From: Clostridia bacterium
GTDB taxonomy: Bacteria; Bacillota; Clostridia; Christensenellales; CAG-138
DNA: 64,000 nt
Direction: 5' to 3'
Assembly: GCA_017416425.1 (NCBI GenBank)
Contig: JAFQCL010000016.1
Coordinates: forward strand, 1 to 64,000
Positions 1-8,632 of the stretch are shown here, piece after piece. A program made the translations under genes and the position numbers. Within the stretch, counting starts at the first letter, position 1; the number at the start of each line of letters is the position of its first letter. The notes beneath the pieces are model-generated. The model had not been told where the DNA came from, made no database searches, and saw nothing but the letters and a program-made list of their open reading frames with translations.

Positions 1-10
1 GGAGTAGTTT

Positions 11-205
11 ATGGAGATGCAGAGCAGAGCAAAAAGCCCGCTATTTTGGGCAGGACTTATATCGGCGGTGTATTCGGCGGTGGTGAGCGCAGGCGTTACA
101 GCAGGCGTTGATATGCCGTGGTACATAGGCGCCATCGGCGTAGGGCTGGCTGCCGTTTTGACTTACTGCAATGGGAATAATCCTTCGATTGCAGGGAAGT
201 ATTAA
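11..205 (+). CDS. Small phage-holin-like membrane protein
   Basis: A 64-residue protein preceded by GGAG at positions 1-4. It has a polar N-terminus (MEMQSRAKSP), two hydrophobic stretches (about residues 11-30 and 36-53) and a polar end containing GNNPS. This size and layout fit small phage holins of the phi-LC3/Phage_holin_1 type, which form membrane lesions that release a phage endolysin. That assignment is by general resemblance, not by a search. A strong terminator follows at once, as expected for the last gene of a transcript arriving from the left. No other phage gene is in view, so it is either the right end of a prophage lying outside the window or an orphan remnant. Confidence 0.6.
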   Translation: MEMQSRAKSPLFWAGLISAVYSAVVSAGVTAGVDMPWYIGAIGVGLAAVLTYCNGNNPSIAGKY

Positions 206-215
206 GGGGAATGTG

Positions 216-263
216 GGGTCGTTCCGGGGTAGAGATGCTTCGGGATGACCCTCTTTTATTTTT
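216..263 (+). terminator. Intrinsic terminator after the holin-like gene
   Basis: The arms GGGTCGTTCC (216-225) and GGGATGACCC (242-251) pair over 10 positions with two wobbles. A T-rich run (TCTTTTATTTTT) follows. It ends transcription arriving from the left edge. Confidence 0.8.
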
Positions 264-316
264 AAAGATATATTTGAAAAATTATATAAAGAACTTAATT
301 TTTAAAATGCACATGC

Positions 317-449
317 TATAATGTAATTACAGTTAAGGAACACGGTGAATCACAATGATACAAGAGATAGATATATTTCAGAATGGAGAAAGTATAAATC
401 TAAGGATACGGAAGAAAATGAACAACAGATCGAATTAGAACCTCGATAG
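317..449 (+). other. Possible promoter and 34-codon remnant ORF
   Basis: TGCTATAAT (extended -10 box, TATAAT at 317-322) is followed by AAGGA (about 334-338) and a GTG at 345. The GTG opens 34 codons ending at TAG 447-449. The predicted peptide is very hydrophilic and charged, and the same frame continues for about 20 more codons after the stop. I recognise no family. It may be a decayed accessory gene associated with the holin region, or chance. Confidence 0.22.
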
Positions 450-631
450 CTAAATACAGAATTGATAAAAAGAGAAATACCTATGAAATGTTTGCAGGTC
501 ATGGCTATTGAGGCAAAATAAAACAGCGCTACAGTGCGAGTTGCAGATACTGTTTCTCAAGCTAACGATATGGTGATCATTGCGCGGTAGCTAACAAGTA
601 GCTAACAAATCGCCGATGTACGCCAAACAAC

Positions 632-666
632 AAAAGCCCCAAAACCATGATGGTTTAGGGCTTTTA
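632..666 (-). terminator. Terminator downstream of tRNA-Pro
   Basis: AAAAGCCC...CCA, loop TGA, TGG...GGGCTTTT forms a long hairpin just beyond the 3' end of the minus-strand tRNA. It is flanked by A and T runs, so it could terminate in both directions. Confidence 0.75.
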
Positions 667-669
667 TAT

Positions 670-746
670 TGGTCTGGGTGAGAAGATTCGAACTTCCGGC
701 CTCTTGAACCCCATTCAAGCACGCTACCAAACTGCGCCACACCCAG
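670..746 (-). tRNA. tRNA-Pro (anticodon GGG)
   Basis: Read on the minus strand, the 77 bases fold as a complete tRNA. The acceptor stem is CTGGGTG/CACCCAG, with discriminator A and an encoded CCA at 670-672. The D-arm is GCGCAGTTTGGTAGCGTGC and the T-arm contains GTTCGAATC. The anticodon stem CTTGA/TCAAG closes the 7-base loop ATGGGGT. The central triplet after U33 is GGG, which reads proline codons CCC and CCU. The gene is followed by its own terminator. tRNA 3' ends are common integration sites, and the holin-like remnant lies on this gene's 3' side. Confidence 0.93.
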
Positions 747-1183
747 TTGCCTTTGCGACGATGCTTATTGTAACACCTTTGTAGCGTCTTGTCAACACAA
801 AAAACCGTATATTATGAAAATATGAAAAAATAAAAATGTTTTTATCAAAGGCTATACTGATAAATAGAAGTACGATATAAAATGAGTAATTACTATTTTA
901 CTGTAGTATCCACTAGATGCATACTTGGGGAATGGGTTTTTGCCGGGTATATGGGTATAGGGGTATAAGCCTTGTAAAAAATAAAACTTAAAAATGCTCA
1001 GGTATGCAGCAACGAGTTAAGATCAAACGCCTTTGCCGGAAACTTAGATATTCACGCCTCCCTGAAAACACCGCTTTTAAGACAATGTTTTGCCAATTTA
1101 AAGTAAAGAGGAAAGTTTCAACAAACACCTATTTATTTAAAAGATAAAAATAAATTTAATATCCAAAAAATGTTTAAATCGGA
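747..1183. other. AT-rich non-coding stretch before the purine permease
   Basis: I find no convincing ORF here. Visible structure is limited to an imperfect inverted repeat at 905-925 (AGTATCCA, loop, TGCATACT), an overlapping TACTA/TAGTA hairpin just to its left (about 891-909), and a G-rich patch at about 927-960. I looked for a purine riboswitch core because of the gene that follows and did not find one. Confidence 0.5.
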
Positions 1184-1212
1184 TTGAAATAGTGAAATAA
1201 ATGTGATATTAT
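1184..1212 (+). promoter_or_regulatory. Promoter of the purine permease
   Basis: TTGAAA at 1184-1189, a 17-bp spacer and TATTAT at 1207-1212 make a good vegetative promoter. It lies about 50 bp upstream of the permease start codon. Confidence 0.7.
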
Positions 1213-1260
1213 TATGAAGTATCGTGTATTTGCGATAACAAAATTACTTAGGAGGGCTTT

Positions 1261-2619
1261 ATGTTTAAGCTAAAAGAAAACGGCACTAAGTTTTCTACGG
1301 AATTGCTTGCTGGCTTAACAACGTTTTTCGCAATGGCATATATCATTGCGGTAAACCCGAGTATCTTGGCACAGTCGGGTATGGAGTGGGGAGCCGTATT
1401 CCTTGCGACCATCATTTCCGCCGTGATCGGCACCCTTGTAATGGGTCTTGTTGCAAACGTTCCGTATGCACAGGCGCCCGGTATGGGTCTTAACGCGTTC
1501 TTCGTGTACACCGTATGTTTCACCTTTGGATTCACATGGCAGCAAGCGCTTGCGATGGTATTTATTTGTGGTATTATTAATATTTTGGTCACCGTTACAA
1601 AGATTCGTAAGCACATCATAAAAGCTATCCCGAAATCGCTGCAGAGCGCAATCGGTGGAGGTATAGGTATATTTGTTGCTTATATCGGATTTTTGAATGT
1701 TGGTTTCGTAGGTTTCGATTCAGGTGTTCCTGCAATGGCTACACTCAACTCACCTACACTCTGGCTATTTGTAATAGGTCTTGTGATGATAGTGATACTT
1801 AACATACTTAAGGTTAAAGGCGCTATTCTGATAAGCATAATTGCCACCACTCTCATAGGAATACCGCTTGGCCTTACAAATTTTAATGCCGAAAGCACCG
1901 TTTCATTCACTGAAGCCGCCCAGTCGCTTACGACTACGTTTGGTGTCATATTCACAGAGGCAGGTATACCGTCGCTGTTTACGGATCTTACAAAGCTTCC
2001 TCTTGTGCTGATCACCATATTCTCATTCAGCCTTACCGATACCTTTGATACTATTGGAACCTTCATCGGAACCGGACGTCGCAGCGGTATATTCAGTGCT
2101 GAAGACGAAAAGGCTATGGAAACAGGCAAAGGCTTTAAGTCCAAGATGGATAAGGCTCTGTTTGCAGATGCTATCGCAACCTCAGTCGGTGCGATATTCG
2201 GAACATCAAACACCACAACATTTGTTGAAAGCGCTGCCGGCATAGGCGCGGGTGGACGTACCGGCCTTACCAGCGTTGTTGTTGCGATTTGTTTTGCTAT
2301 CTCAGCATTTGCTGCTTCATTTGTAAGCGCAATTCCGTCTGCAGCAACAGCTCCGGCACTTGTCATAGTTGGTATCATGATGCTTGCTGCATTTAAAGAG
2401 ATCGAATGGACTGAACTTGAGGAAGCTGTTCCCGCGTTCTTCGCCGGAATATTCATGGCTCTTTGCTACAGTATTTCATACGGCATTGCTACCGGTTTCA
2501 TATTCTATGTGATCGTTAAGTGCTTCAAGGGTCAGGCAAAGCAGATACATCCCATCGTTTGGGTAACCTCATTTTTGTTCATACTTAACTTTGTATTGCT
2601 TGCCGTTATTAGCAATTAA
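1261..2619 (+). CDS. NCS2-family purine permease (AzgA/PbuG type)
   Basis: A 452-residue multi-pass membrane protein that imports purine bases (probably hypoxanthine, guanine or adenine) by proton symport. The N-terminal ELLAGLTTFFAMAYIIAVNP block, the APGMGLNAFF segment, SLTDTFDTIGTFIGTGRR near residue 257 and the SNTTTFVESAAGIGAGGRTG block near residue 315 are hallmarks of the AzgA-like branch of nucleobase:cation symporter-2. The length is normal. GGAGGGC lies just upstream of the ATG, and a promoter is visible at 1184-1212. It is a single-gene unit closed by terminators at 2635-2738. The exact substrate cannot be read from the sequence. Confidence 0.92.
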   Translation: MFKLKENGTKFSTELLAGLTTFFAMAYIIAVNPSILAQSGMEWGAVFLATIISAVIGTLVMGLVANVPYAQAPGMGLNAFFVYTVCFTFGFTWQQALAMVFICGIINILVTVTKIRKHIIKAIPKSLQSAIGGGIGIFVAYIGFLNVGFVGFDSGVPAMATLNSPTLWLFVIGLVMIVILNILKVKGAILISIIATTLIGIPLGLTNFNAESTVSFTEAAQSLTTTFGVIFTEAGIPSLFTDLTKLPLVLITIFSFSLTDTFDTIGTFIGTGRRSGIFSAEDEKAMETGKGFKSKMDKALFADAIATSVGAIFGTSNTTTFVESAAGIGAGGRTGLTSVVVAICFAISAFAASFVSAIPSAATAPALVIVGIMMLAAFKEIEWTELEEAVPAFFAGIFMALCYSISYGIATGFIFYVIVKCFKGQAKQIHPIVWVTSFLFILNFVLLAVISN

Positions 2620-2634
2620 GCTTTAATCGATCGC

Positions 2635-2738
2635 GGCTATTTTAATAGCTTTTTGATAGCTTTGATGAAATAACATATTTATGGGTCATTCCAAGTTGGT
2701 AACGAGTATTTTGTTTATCAACATGGGATGGCTCTTTT
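2635..2738 (+). terminator. Terminator region after the permease
   Basis: A short GCTATT/AATAGC hairpin with T5 lies close to the stop codon. A larger one follows: GGGTCATTCC (2683-2692) pairs with GGGATGGCTC (2725-2734) and is followed by TTTT. The larger stem resembles the terminator at 216-251 in both arms, which suggests a reused terminator type in this genome. Confidence 0.7.
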
Positions 2739-2783
2739 GTTATGAAACAATAATTATGCGAAAACCTATTAGTATATAATATC

Positions 2784-2830
2784 TGGGTCAAAATGGAGTA
2801 AAATTTTAAAAAAGTGGGGCAAAGTAGTAA
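2784..2830 (+). promoter_or_regulatory. Candidate MraZ operator repeats
   Basis: TGGGT (2784), TGGAG (2794), TGGGG (2815) and a weaker TAGTA (2825) lie on the same DNA face, spaced 10, 21 and 10 bp. MraZ is known to bind arrays of direct TGGG-type repeats with 10-bp periodicity in front of its own operon. The position just upstream of the mraZ promoter fits autoregulation of the dcw cluster. Confidence 0.6.
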
Positions 2831-2837
2831 AAAACGG

Positions 2838-2867
2838 TTGCAAAGAGGTGTGCTATGGTGGTATAAT
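2838..2867 (+). promoter_or_regulatory. dcw cluster promoter
   Basis: TTGCAA at 2838-2843 and a perfect TATAAT at 2862-2867 are separated by 18 bp. They lie about 63 bp ahead of the mraZ start and downstream of the MraZ-like repeats. Confidence 0.75.
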
Positions 2868-2929
2868 CAGATCAGAATAGGTTGCGTGCGTATATTCAGT
2901 GGAAATTAGCAAAAAGGAGGGCTCAAGCA

Positions 2930-3385
2930 ATGATGATGGGATCGTATAATCATACAGTAGACGCAAAGGCTCGCCTTATGCTGCCTGCACCTTGGCGCGA
3001 GGAAATGGGACGTATCGTTTATATAACGCTTGGCATGACTGACATACGTGACGGGCGCTGTCTCACAGTAATGGCGGTCGATAAGATAGATGCCTATGTA
3101 GAAATGTTTGATAAGATTCCGATTACCGATGTTCATGGAAATAATATGAAAAGAGCGATACTGGGTAATACTTTTCGTATCGAGGTGGATAACCAGGGAA
3201 GGATACTCGTTCCGCAGATGCTTCGTATGATAGCTGCGATTGGCGATAATGTAATGCTTGTCGGAATGAAAGATCGTATTGAAATTTGGGATGCCGCTAC
3301 CTGGGAGGCTAAGACAAATGCCTATCTGAATGATCCTGATGTATGGTTAAACGGTATTGCGGCGATATCGGGTGATAAACGGTGA
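2930..3385 (+). CDS. mraZ: MraZ transcriptional regulator
   Basis: First gene of the division cluster; MraZ is a ring-forming DNA-binding protein that usually represses its own operon. The 151 residues contain two AbrB-like swapped-hairpin motifs, DAKARLMLP near residues 11-19 and DNQGRILVP near residue 86, in the usual family positions. I place the start at the first of three consecutive ATG codons (2930). AAGGAGG at 2914-2920 is well spaced, and the family normally begins M-x-M-G-x-Y-x-H. Codons further upstream are open but lack a ribosome binding site. The stop overlaps the GTG of rsmH by four bases, so the two are translationally coupled. Confidence 0.95.
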   Translation: MMMGSYNHTVDAKARLMLPAPWREEMGRIVYITLGMTDIRDGRCLTVMAVDKIDAYVEMFDKIPITDVHGNNMKRAILGNTFRIEVDNQGRILVPQMLRMIAAIGDNVMLVGMKDRIEIWDAATWEAKTNAYLNDPDVWLNGIAAISGDKR

Positions 3386-4332
3386 GCGAATTTAAACATA
3401 TTCCCATAATGCTTAATGAGGTGATATATCTTCTTGATCCGAAAAGGGGAGGCATATTCGTAGATGGTACTTTAGGCGGCGGAGGACATAGCCTCGAAGT
3501 GCTTAAAAGGCTTCCGAGTGGGAGCAAGCTCTATGGTATAGACAGGGATGAAGCCGCAATAATGGCCGCAAGCAGCAGACTAAAGCGTTTTATGCCGGCA
3601 TTTGAAGCCATTCGCGGTAATTTTTTTGACATGAAGCAGATTCTTGCTCAAAGAGGTGTGTTTGGGGTTGATGGCATACTTTTAGACCTTGGCGTTTCAT
3701 CATATCAGCTTGATTTGGCAGAGCGTGGCTTTTCATACCATGATGAGGCTCCGCTTGATATGCGAATGGATTCTGATGCGGCTCTTTGTGCATATGATGT
3801 TGTAAATGGGTATTCTGAAGCAGAGCTTACAAGAATAATTAAGGAGTATGGTGAGGAGCGCTTTGCCTCAAAGGTTGCAAAAAGGATCGTAAATGAGCGC
3901 AAAGAAAGACCTATCGCAACTACGACTCAGCTTTCCAATATAATTAAAAGTGCGCTTGGAGCGGCCGCTTATAAAGAAGCGCAGCATCCGGCAAGGCGCA
4001 CATTTCAGGCGATACGTATCGAGGTAAACGGTGAGTTAAATGGTCTTGAGCAAGCTATAGATGATGCTGAATCCATTTTAAATCCCGGCGGTGTGCTTGC
4101 TGTAATAACCTTTCATTCGCTTGAAGCGAAAATAGTAAAACAGTGCTTTAAAAGGTATGAAGACCCCTGTATATGTGATAAAAAGGCGCCGATATGCGTT
4201 TGCCAAAAAAAACCTTCGAGCCGCATTATTACAAAAAAGGCGCTGATTGCCTCTAAAGAGGAAATGGATGATAACCCGCGCTCAAGAAGCGCTCAGCTAA
4301 GAGCAATAAAAAAGCTTGATCACGTTAAGTGA
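3382..4332 (+). CDS. rsmH: 16S rRNA m4C1402 methyltransferase RsmH (MraW)
   Basis: A 316-residue SAM-dependent enzyme that methylates N4 of C1402 in the 16S rRNA decoding centre. The SAM-binding motif DGTLGGGGHS lies at about residue 28. The family blocks LDLGVSSYQLD, RGFSYHDEAPLDMRMD and ITFHSLEAKIVKQ are all present. It starts with GTG inside the end of mraZ (GTGA overlap), the standard second position in dcw clusters. A cysteine-rich segment (CICDKKAPICVC) near the C-terminus is common in Firmicutes members. Confidence 0.96.
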   Translation: MSEFKHIPIMLNEVIYLLDPKRGGIFVDGTLGGGGHSLEVLKRLPSGSKLYGIDRDEAAIMAASSRLKRFMPAFEAIRGNFFDMKQILAQRGVFGVDGILLDLGVSSYQLDLAERGFSYHDEAPLDMRMDSDAALCAYDVVNGYSEAELTRIIKEYGEERFASKVAKRIVNERKERPIATTTQLSNIIKSALGAAAYKEAQHPARRTFQAIRIEVNGELNGLEQAIDDAESILNPGGVLAVITFHSLEAKIVKQCFKRYEDPCICDKKAPICVCQKKPSSRIITKKALIASKEEMDDNPRSRSAQLRAIKKLDHVK

Positions 4333-4358
4333 TAAATCAGATTGAGGAGGAATAAAAT

Positions 4359-4799
4359 ATGGCACAGGCAGCACGTGATTATAATGAGAATACTATGCCG
4401 TATACCCTGATATACGATCAGTCCGGAAGTTCGGTTTCGGATCCTTTAAAGGTTCCTAAAAAAAGACCGCAGGTCGCTCCTCTCCCTGAAGAAAAAACGG
4501 CGCCTCGGGAAAGATATAAGACCCAGCCGGATGAGAAGCGCAAGCTTAAGCTTTTATACATTACATCGCTTATTGCCATCGGTTCGATGCTGTTTGCGAT
4601 AGTAGCGGGCGGGGTGCTTGTTTCGCAGAGTCATAGCCGTATAAATCAGATTGACAGTGAGAATGAGGCAATAAAGCTTCGTATAAATGATCTTGAGCTG
4701 CAGCTTGAGCAGAGCATCGATCTAAACGGCGTGATAGACGCTGCGCTTCAGAACGGAATGGTATACCCGCTGCCTGAACAGGTGATGCCTGCTAATTAA
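4359..4799 (+). CDS. ftsL: FtsL-like division protein
   Basis: A 146-residue single-pass membrane protein. It has a basic, proline-rich cytoplasmic part of about 64 residues, one transmembrane helix (about residues 65-90), and a short extracellular heptad-like stretch that would form the coiled coil with its divisome partners. FtsL sequences diverge strongly, so the name rests on topology, size and position between rsmH and the class B PBP. It probably pairs with the DivIC/FtsB and FtsQ proteins to regulate septal synthesis. GAGGAGG precedes the ATG. The cytoplasmic tail is longer than in Bacillus FtsL. Confidence 0.75.
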   Translation: MAQAARDYNENTMPYTLIYDQSGSSVSDPLKVPKKRPQVAPLPEEKTAPRERYKTQPDEKRKLKLLYITSLIAIGSMLFAIVAGGVLVSQSHSRINQIDSENEAIKLRINDLELQLEQSIDLNGVIDAALQNGMVYPLPEQVMPAN

Positions 4800-4832
4800 A
4801 ATAGAATTGCGGCGGAGGCGTAAGATCCAGAT

Positions 4833-7091
4833 ATGAAACCCTCAAGAAAAGTTAAAAAAAGAGATAGGAAAAAGCCTGTCTCCATAAACAAAAGAATACT
4901 AGCAACAGGAGCGGTGGTGCTTCTTTCCGCGGTATGGCTTATTGTTAAACTGATAGGGGTTCAATTTGTTCAGGCTGAAGAGCTACAGCAGAAGGCACTT
5001 TCACAGTGGATGCGTGATACAGCGCTAACGGCTTCAAGGGGTGAAATCGTCGATTCAAATGGTATTACGTTGGCACAGTCGGGTACAGCGTACAAGGTTT
5101 TGCTTTGGCCGCAAAACATATCCGAGGGTGAGCGCGAACGTATATCGTCTGAGCTATCAAGGATATTTAATCTTGATTATGATAGCGTATATGAAAAGAC
5201 AGGAGATAAAACAAAGCGCGAAATAGTATTAAAGCGCCAGGTTTCACGTGAGCAGGTGGATGAGGTTGCAAGCCTCAAGCTTGGAAACGGCGTAGCTACC
5301 GCAGTGGATACAAAGCGCTATTATAGCTATGGAACATTGCTTTCGCAGGTGTTAGGATATACGACTATAGATTCGGTGGGTCAGTCCGGTCTGGAATTGT
5401 CACTTGATAAGTATCTTTCAGGTCAGGATGGCAGAATGATAACCGAAACCGATAATGCAGGGCAGTCCCTTGTAAATGGAGTGCAGGAATATATAGAGCC
5501 TATAGATGGCTGCGATGTTAAACTTACCGTTGATAGTTCGGTGCAAACAGTGCTTGAAAGGGCGTTGCGCGAAGCGATAGTCGTAAACAACGCAAACAAT
5601 GCTCAGGGAATAATTATGGACTGCACAACTGGTGCGATAGTTGCTATCTCAACGCAGTACAGCGAAGGCGAACTTGATCTTAATAATATAGCAGAGATGC
5701 GCAGTAATGTTGAGCTCTTAACAAAACTATCAAGAAATCGCGTAGTAGCGGATTCATATGAGCCCGGTTCTACATTTAAGATCATAACACTTAGCGCGGC
5801 TCTTGATTCCAACGCGGTGAACAAGGACAGTTATAGTTGCACCTGCGGTGGCGCTTCTTTGGTAAGTGGGCAAAGAATCCGTTGTTGGCGCACGACCGGC
5901 CATGGAACACAAAATCTTACGCAGAGTACGGAAAATTCGTGTAACTGCGCTTATATGGACATAGCCCTAAGGCTTGGAACGGAAAAACTATACGATTACA
6001 TATATGCATTTGGCTTTGGCCAAACGACCGAGAGTGGTATGCTTGGTGAAAGCGGCGGGATAGTTACGCATGAGAAGTACATCTTAGATTATGATCTTGC
6101 GCGTATAGGCTTTGGACAGAGCATAGCTGTGACGCCCATACAGCTTGCTACTGCGGTAAGCGCTGCTGTAAATGGAGGCATACTGTATAAGCCGTATATC
6201 GTAGATGAGATAATTGCGGATGATGGAACTGTTCTTGTGGATAATGAAGCTACAATGGTAAGAAGAGTCATAAGCGATGAAGCTTCAGCGAATGTGCGTG
6301 AAATACTGACGAGTGTTGTGGATAACGGCAGCGGCAGAAATGCCCAGATAGCCGGATATAAGGTGGGAGGAAAAACAGGTACAGCTCAGAAATATGACGA
6401 AAACGGCGTAGCCGAGGGCAAGCTTATTGCTTCATTTGTGGGTTTTGCGCCGGCTGATGACCCTAAATATGTCGTTTTGATACTTGTTGATGAACCGCAA
6501 GTAGGCAGCATATTTGGAAGCACTGTTGCGGCTCCCTTTGTAAGGGAAGTTATGGAAGAAACACTTAGGCATTTTGATTATCTACCATCTTGGATGGAGG
6601 AGACGGTAACAGTGCCAAATGTGGTCGGAATGACTACTGCCGAAGCGGAAGCAAAGCTGTTGGAGTTCGGCCTTGAGGCGGTATTTCAAGATGAAGATGT
6701 TGTAACACGCCAGGTTCCGGCGGCAGGTGATGTCGTAAACACCGGGACACAGGTGTTGCTATATACGGCAAGTACGGTTTATATCAGTGATGGTGATGGG
6801 GAGACAGTCACTGTTGTTGTACCGGATTTGTCGGGCCTTACAAGGCTCCAGGCATATGATATGCTAAGAGCAATGGGGCTTATATTGGAGGTACAGGGGA
6901 TCTATGCTGGCGGAGTGGCAATATCTCAAAGCATAGAAGCTGGCACAGAAGTTCCTTATGGAACAACGGTCGGAGTGAGCTTTGGCACGCCGCTGCCGAC
7001 TGATGGGGCAGAGCCCAATCCGACACCGACGTCAACACCGGAGGCGACACCTGCGTTGCCTCCGGAGACGTCACCTACTCCGGATGATTAA
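4833..7091 (+). CDS. ftsI: Class B penicillin-binding protein (FtsI/SpoVD type) with two PASTA domains
   Basis: A 752-residue septal transpeptidase that cross-links peptidoglycan. After a basic N-terminus there is one membrane anchor (about residues 25-45), then a PBP dimerisation domain, then the transpeptidase domain. Its catalytic motifs are visible: PGSTFK with the active serine near residue 313, the SCN triad near 370, and KTGT near 513. Two PASTA domains follow at about 588-645 and 655-715, and a Pro/Thr-rich tail ends the protein. Two PASTA repeats resemble vegetative PbpB more than sporulation-specific SpoVD, which usually has one. As no other class B PBP is in the cluster, it probably serves vegetative division together with the FtsW homologue downstream. 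Confidence 0.93.
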   Translation: MKPSRKVKKRDRKKPVSINKRILATGAVVLLSAVWLIVKLIGVQFVQAEELQQKALSQWMRDTALTASRGEIVDSNGITLAQSGTAYKVLLWPQNISEGERERISSELSRIFNLDYDSVYEKTGDKTKREIVLKRQVSREQVDEVASLKLGNGVATAVDTKRYYSYGTLLSQVLGYTTIDSVGQSGLELSLDKYLSGQDGRMITETDNAGQSLVNGVQEYIEPIDGCDVKLTVDSSVQTVLERALREAIVVNNANNAQGIIMDCTTGAIVAISTQYSEGELDLNNIAEMRSNVELLTKLSRNRVVADSYEPGSTFKIITLSAALDSNAVNKDSYSCTCGGASLVSGQRIRCWRTTGHGTQNLTQSTENSCNCAYMDIALRLGTEKLYDYIYAFGFGQTTESGMLGESGGIVTHEKYILDYDLARIGFGQSIAVTPIQLATAVSAAVNGGILYKPYIVDEIIADDGTVLVDNEATMVRRVISDEASANVREILTSVVDNGSGRNAQIAGYKVGGKTGTAQKYDENGVAEGKLIASFVGFAPADDPKYVVLILVDEPQVGSIFGSTVAAPFVREVMEETLRHFDYLPSWMEETVTVPNVVGMTTAEAEAKLLEFGLEAVFQDEDVVTRQVPAAGDVVNTGTQVLLYTASTVYISDGDGETVTVVVPDLSGLTRLQAYDMLRAMGLILEVQGIYAGGVAISQSIEAGTEVPYGTTVGVSFGTPLPTDGAEPNPTPTSTPEATPALPPETSPTPDD

Positions 7092-7175
7092 AAATACTGT
7101 AAAGCGGGCCAGCCTTTGCACTTAAACAAGTTCAAAATAGACCATGCCGGGCATGGGAGATATATGGAGGAGCTT

Positions 7176-8618
7176 ATGCTTCTTAGTGAGCTAATAAAGG
7201 ACATACCCCATACGCTGATAGGCAATGACACGGAGATAAGTGCCATAGAGTATGACTCAAGAAGAGAGATGAAAAAAGGCGCTATATTTTGCTGCGTTGT
7301 AGGAACGTTTTTGGATGGACATAACTACGCCAAAGCAGCGGTCGATGCGGGTGCGGCTGCGCTCCTGGTTCAAAGAGAGCTTGACGTTGATGTACCACAG
7401 GTCTTAGTGTCGGATGTTAGAACCGCAATGGCTGGTATAGCAGCTAACTTTTTTGGCAATCCGGCAAAAAAACTTAGGATAGTTGGTGTAACCGGGACAA
7501 ATGGTAAGACCAGCACCACATATATGCTAAAGAGCATAGCGGAGCAATGCGGTCTTAAGGTAGGTCTCATAGGTACGATTCGCAACATGATAGAGGATGA
7601 AGTGCTCTACACCCAAAGGACGACTCCTGCCAGCGTTGATCTTCAGGAGATTCTTAAAAAGATGTTGGATAGATCGGTAGACCTTGTGATAATGGAGGTA
7701 TCATCACATTCGCTCGATCAAAAGCGTGTATATGGCATTGACTTTGAGGTAAGTGCTTTTACAAACCTGACGCAGGATCACCTTGACTATCATAAGAGCT
7801 TTGAAAACTATTTTGAAGCTAAGAAAAAGCTGTTTTATATGACAAAGCATGCGGTAATAAATGCCGATGACGCAAATGGATTAGCCATATGTGAGGGAAC
7901 CGGATGCAGCGTTACTACATTTGGCATAGCTGTAAAGGCCGATATAACGGCGAGAAATATAGACATTACGACCAGCGGGGTGGGATTTGATATGAATACC
8001 CCCATAGACTCTGTCAGAATTGAACTTAATACACCCGGTCTATTTTCAGTATTCAATGCTATGACGGCAGCGGGGCTTGCAATGCGTCTTGGTATCCCGT
8101 TTGACAAAATAGTAAGCGGGCTTAAATCTATGGAATATGTCGATGGGCGTCTTGAACCATTGCCAACAGGTGGAAGACCTTTCAGTGTGTATTTGGATTT
8201 TGCGCACACACCTGATGCTATTGAAAACATATTGACAGCAGTACGCAGTTTTGCAAAGGGTAGGGTAGTCACTCTGTTTGGCTGTGGAGGTGACAGAGAC
8301 AGATCAAAGCGTCCCATAATGGGTGAAGCAGCGGGAAGATTTTCTGATCTTCTGATAGTGACAAGCGATAATCCAAGAACCGAGGATCCAAACGCCATAA
8401 TTGCATCCGTGATCGAGGGCGTAAAACGCTCAGGCTGTAGATATGTTACCATTGAAAACAGGCGTGAAGCCATAAAGTATGCCCTTCATAACGCAAAGGA
8501 AAACGACTGTATAATACTTGCAGGAAAAGGACATGAGAACTACCAGGAGATAAATGGAGTGAAACATCACTTCGATGAAAAGGAAATAGTAGCAGAAATT
8601 ATTGCCGCTATGAGCTAA
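7176..8618 (+). CDS. murE: UDP-MurNAc-tripeptide ligase MurE (meso-DAP adding)
   Basis: Adds the third residue of the peptidoglycan stem peptide in the cytoplasm, using ATP. The ATP loop GTNGKTSTT lies near residue 107. The DNPR motif (SDNPRTEDP, about residue 396) is the known signature for meso-diaminopimelate, so this organism likely has DAP-type peptidoglycan. I start at ATG 7176, which has GGAGG at 7166-7170 and gives a normal 480 residues. The frame is open upstream to a TTG at 7116 and an ATG at 7164, but these are less well placed. Unusually, murF does not follow. Confidence 0.95.
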   Translation: MLLSELIKDIPHTLIGNDTEISAIEYDSRREMKKGAIFCCVVGTFLDGHNYAKAAVDAGAAALLVQRELDVDVPQVLVSDVRTAMAGIAANFFGNPAKKLRIVGVTGTNGKTSTTYMLKSIAEQCGLKVGLIGTIRNMIEDEVLYTQRTTPASVDLQEILKKMLDRSVDLVIMEVSSHSLDQKRVYGIDFEVSAFTNLTQDHLDYHKSFENYFEAKKKLFYMTKHAVINADDANGLAICEGTGCSVTTFGIAVKADITARNIDITTSGVGFDMNTPIDSVRIELNTPGLFSVFNAMTAAGLAMRLGIPFDKIVSGLKSMEYVDGRLEPLPTGGRPFSVYLDFAHTPDAIENILTAVRSFAKGRVVTLFGCGGDRDRSKRPIMGEAAGRFSDLLIVTSDNPRTEDPNAIIASVIEGVKRSGCRYVTIENRREAIKYALHNAKENDCIILAGKGHENYQEINGVKHHFDEKEIVAEIIAAMS

Positions 8619-8632
8619 CGGAAGGAATTTTT

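Noticed and set aside
820-1260. Purine riboswitch in front of the purine permease
   Set aside because: I searched for the conserved loops and joining regions of the purine aptamer and found none; only a promoter is visible.
1680-2456. 258-codon open frame antisense to the purine permease
   Set aside because: It lies wholly inside a certain gene in the opposite frame, lacks a ribosome site and has low-complexity composition typical of a codon-bias shadow.
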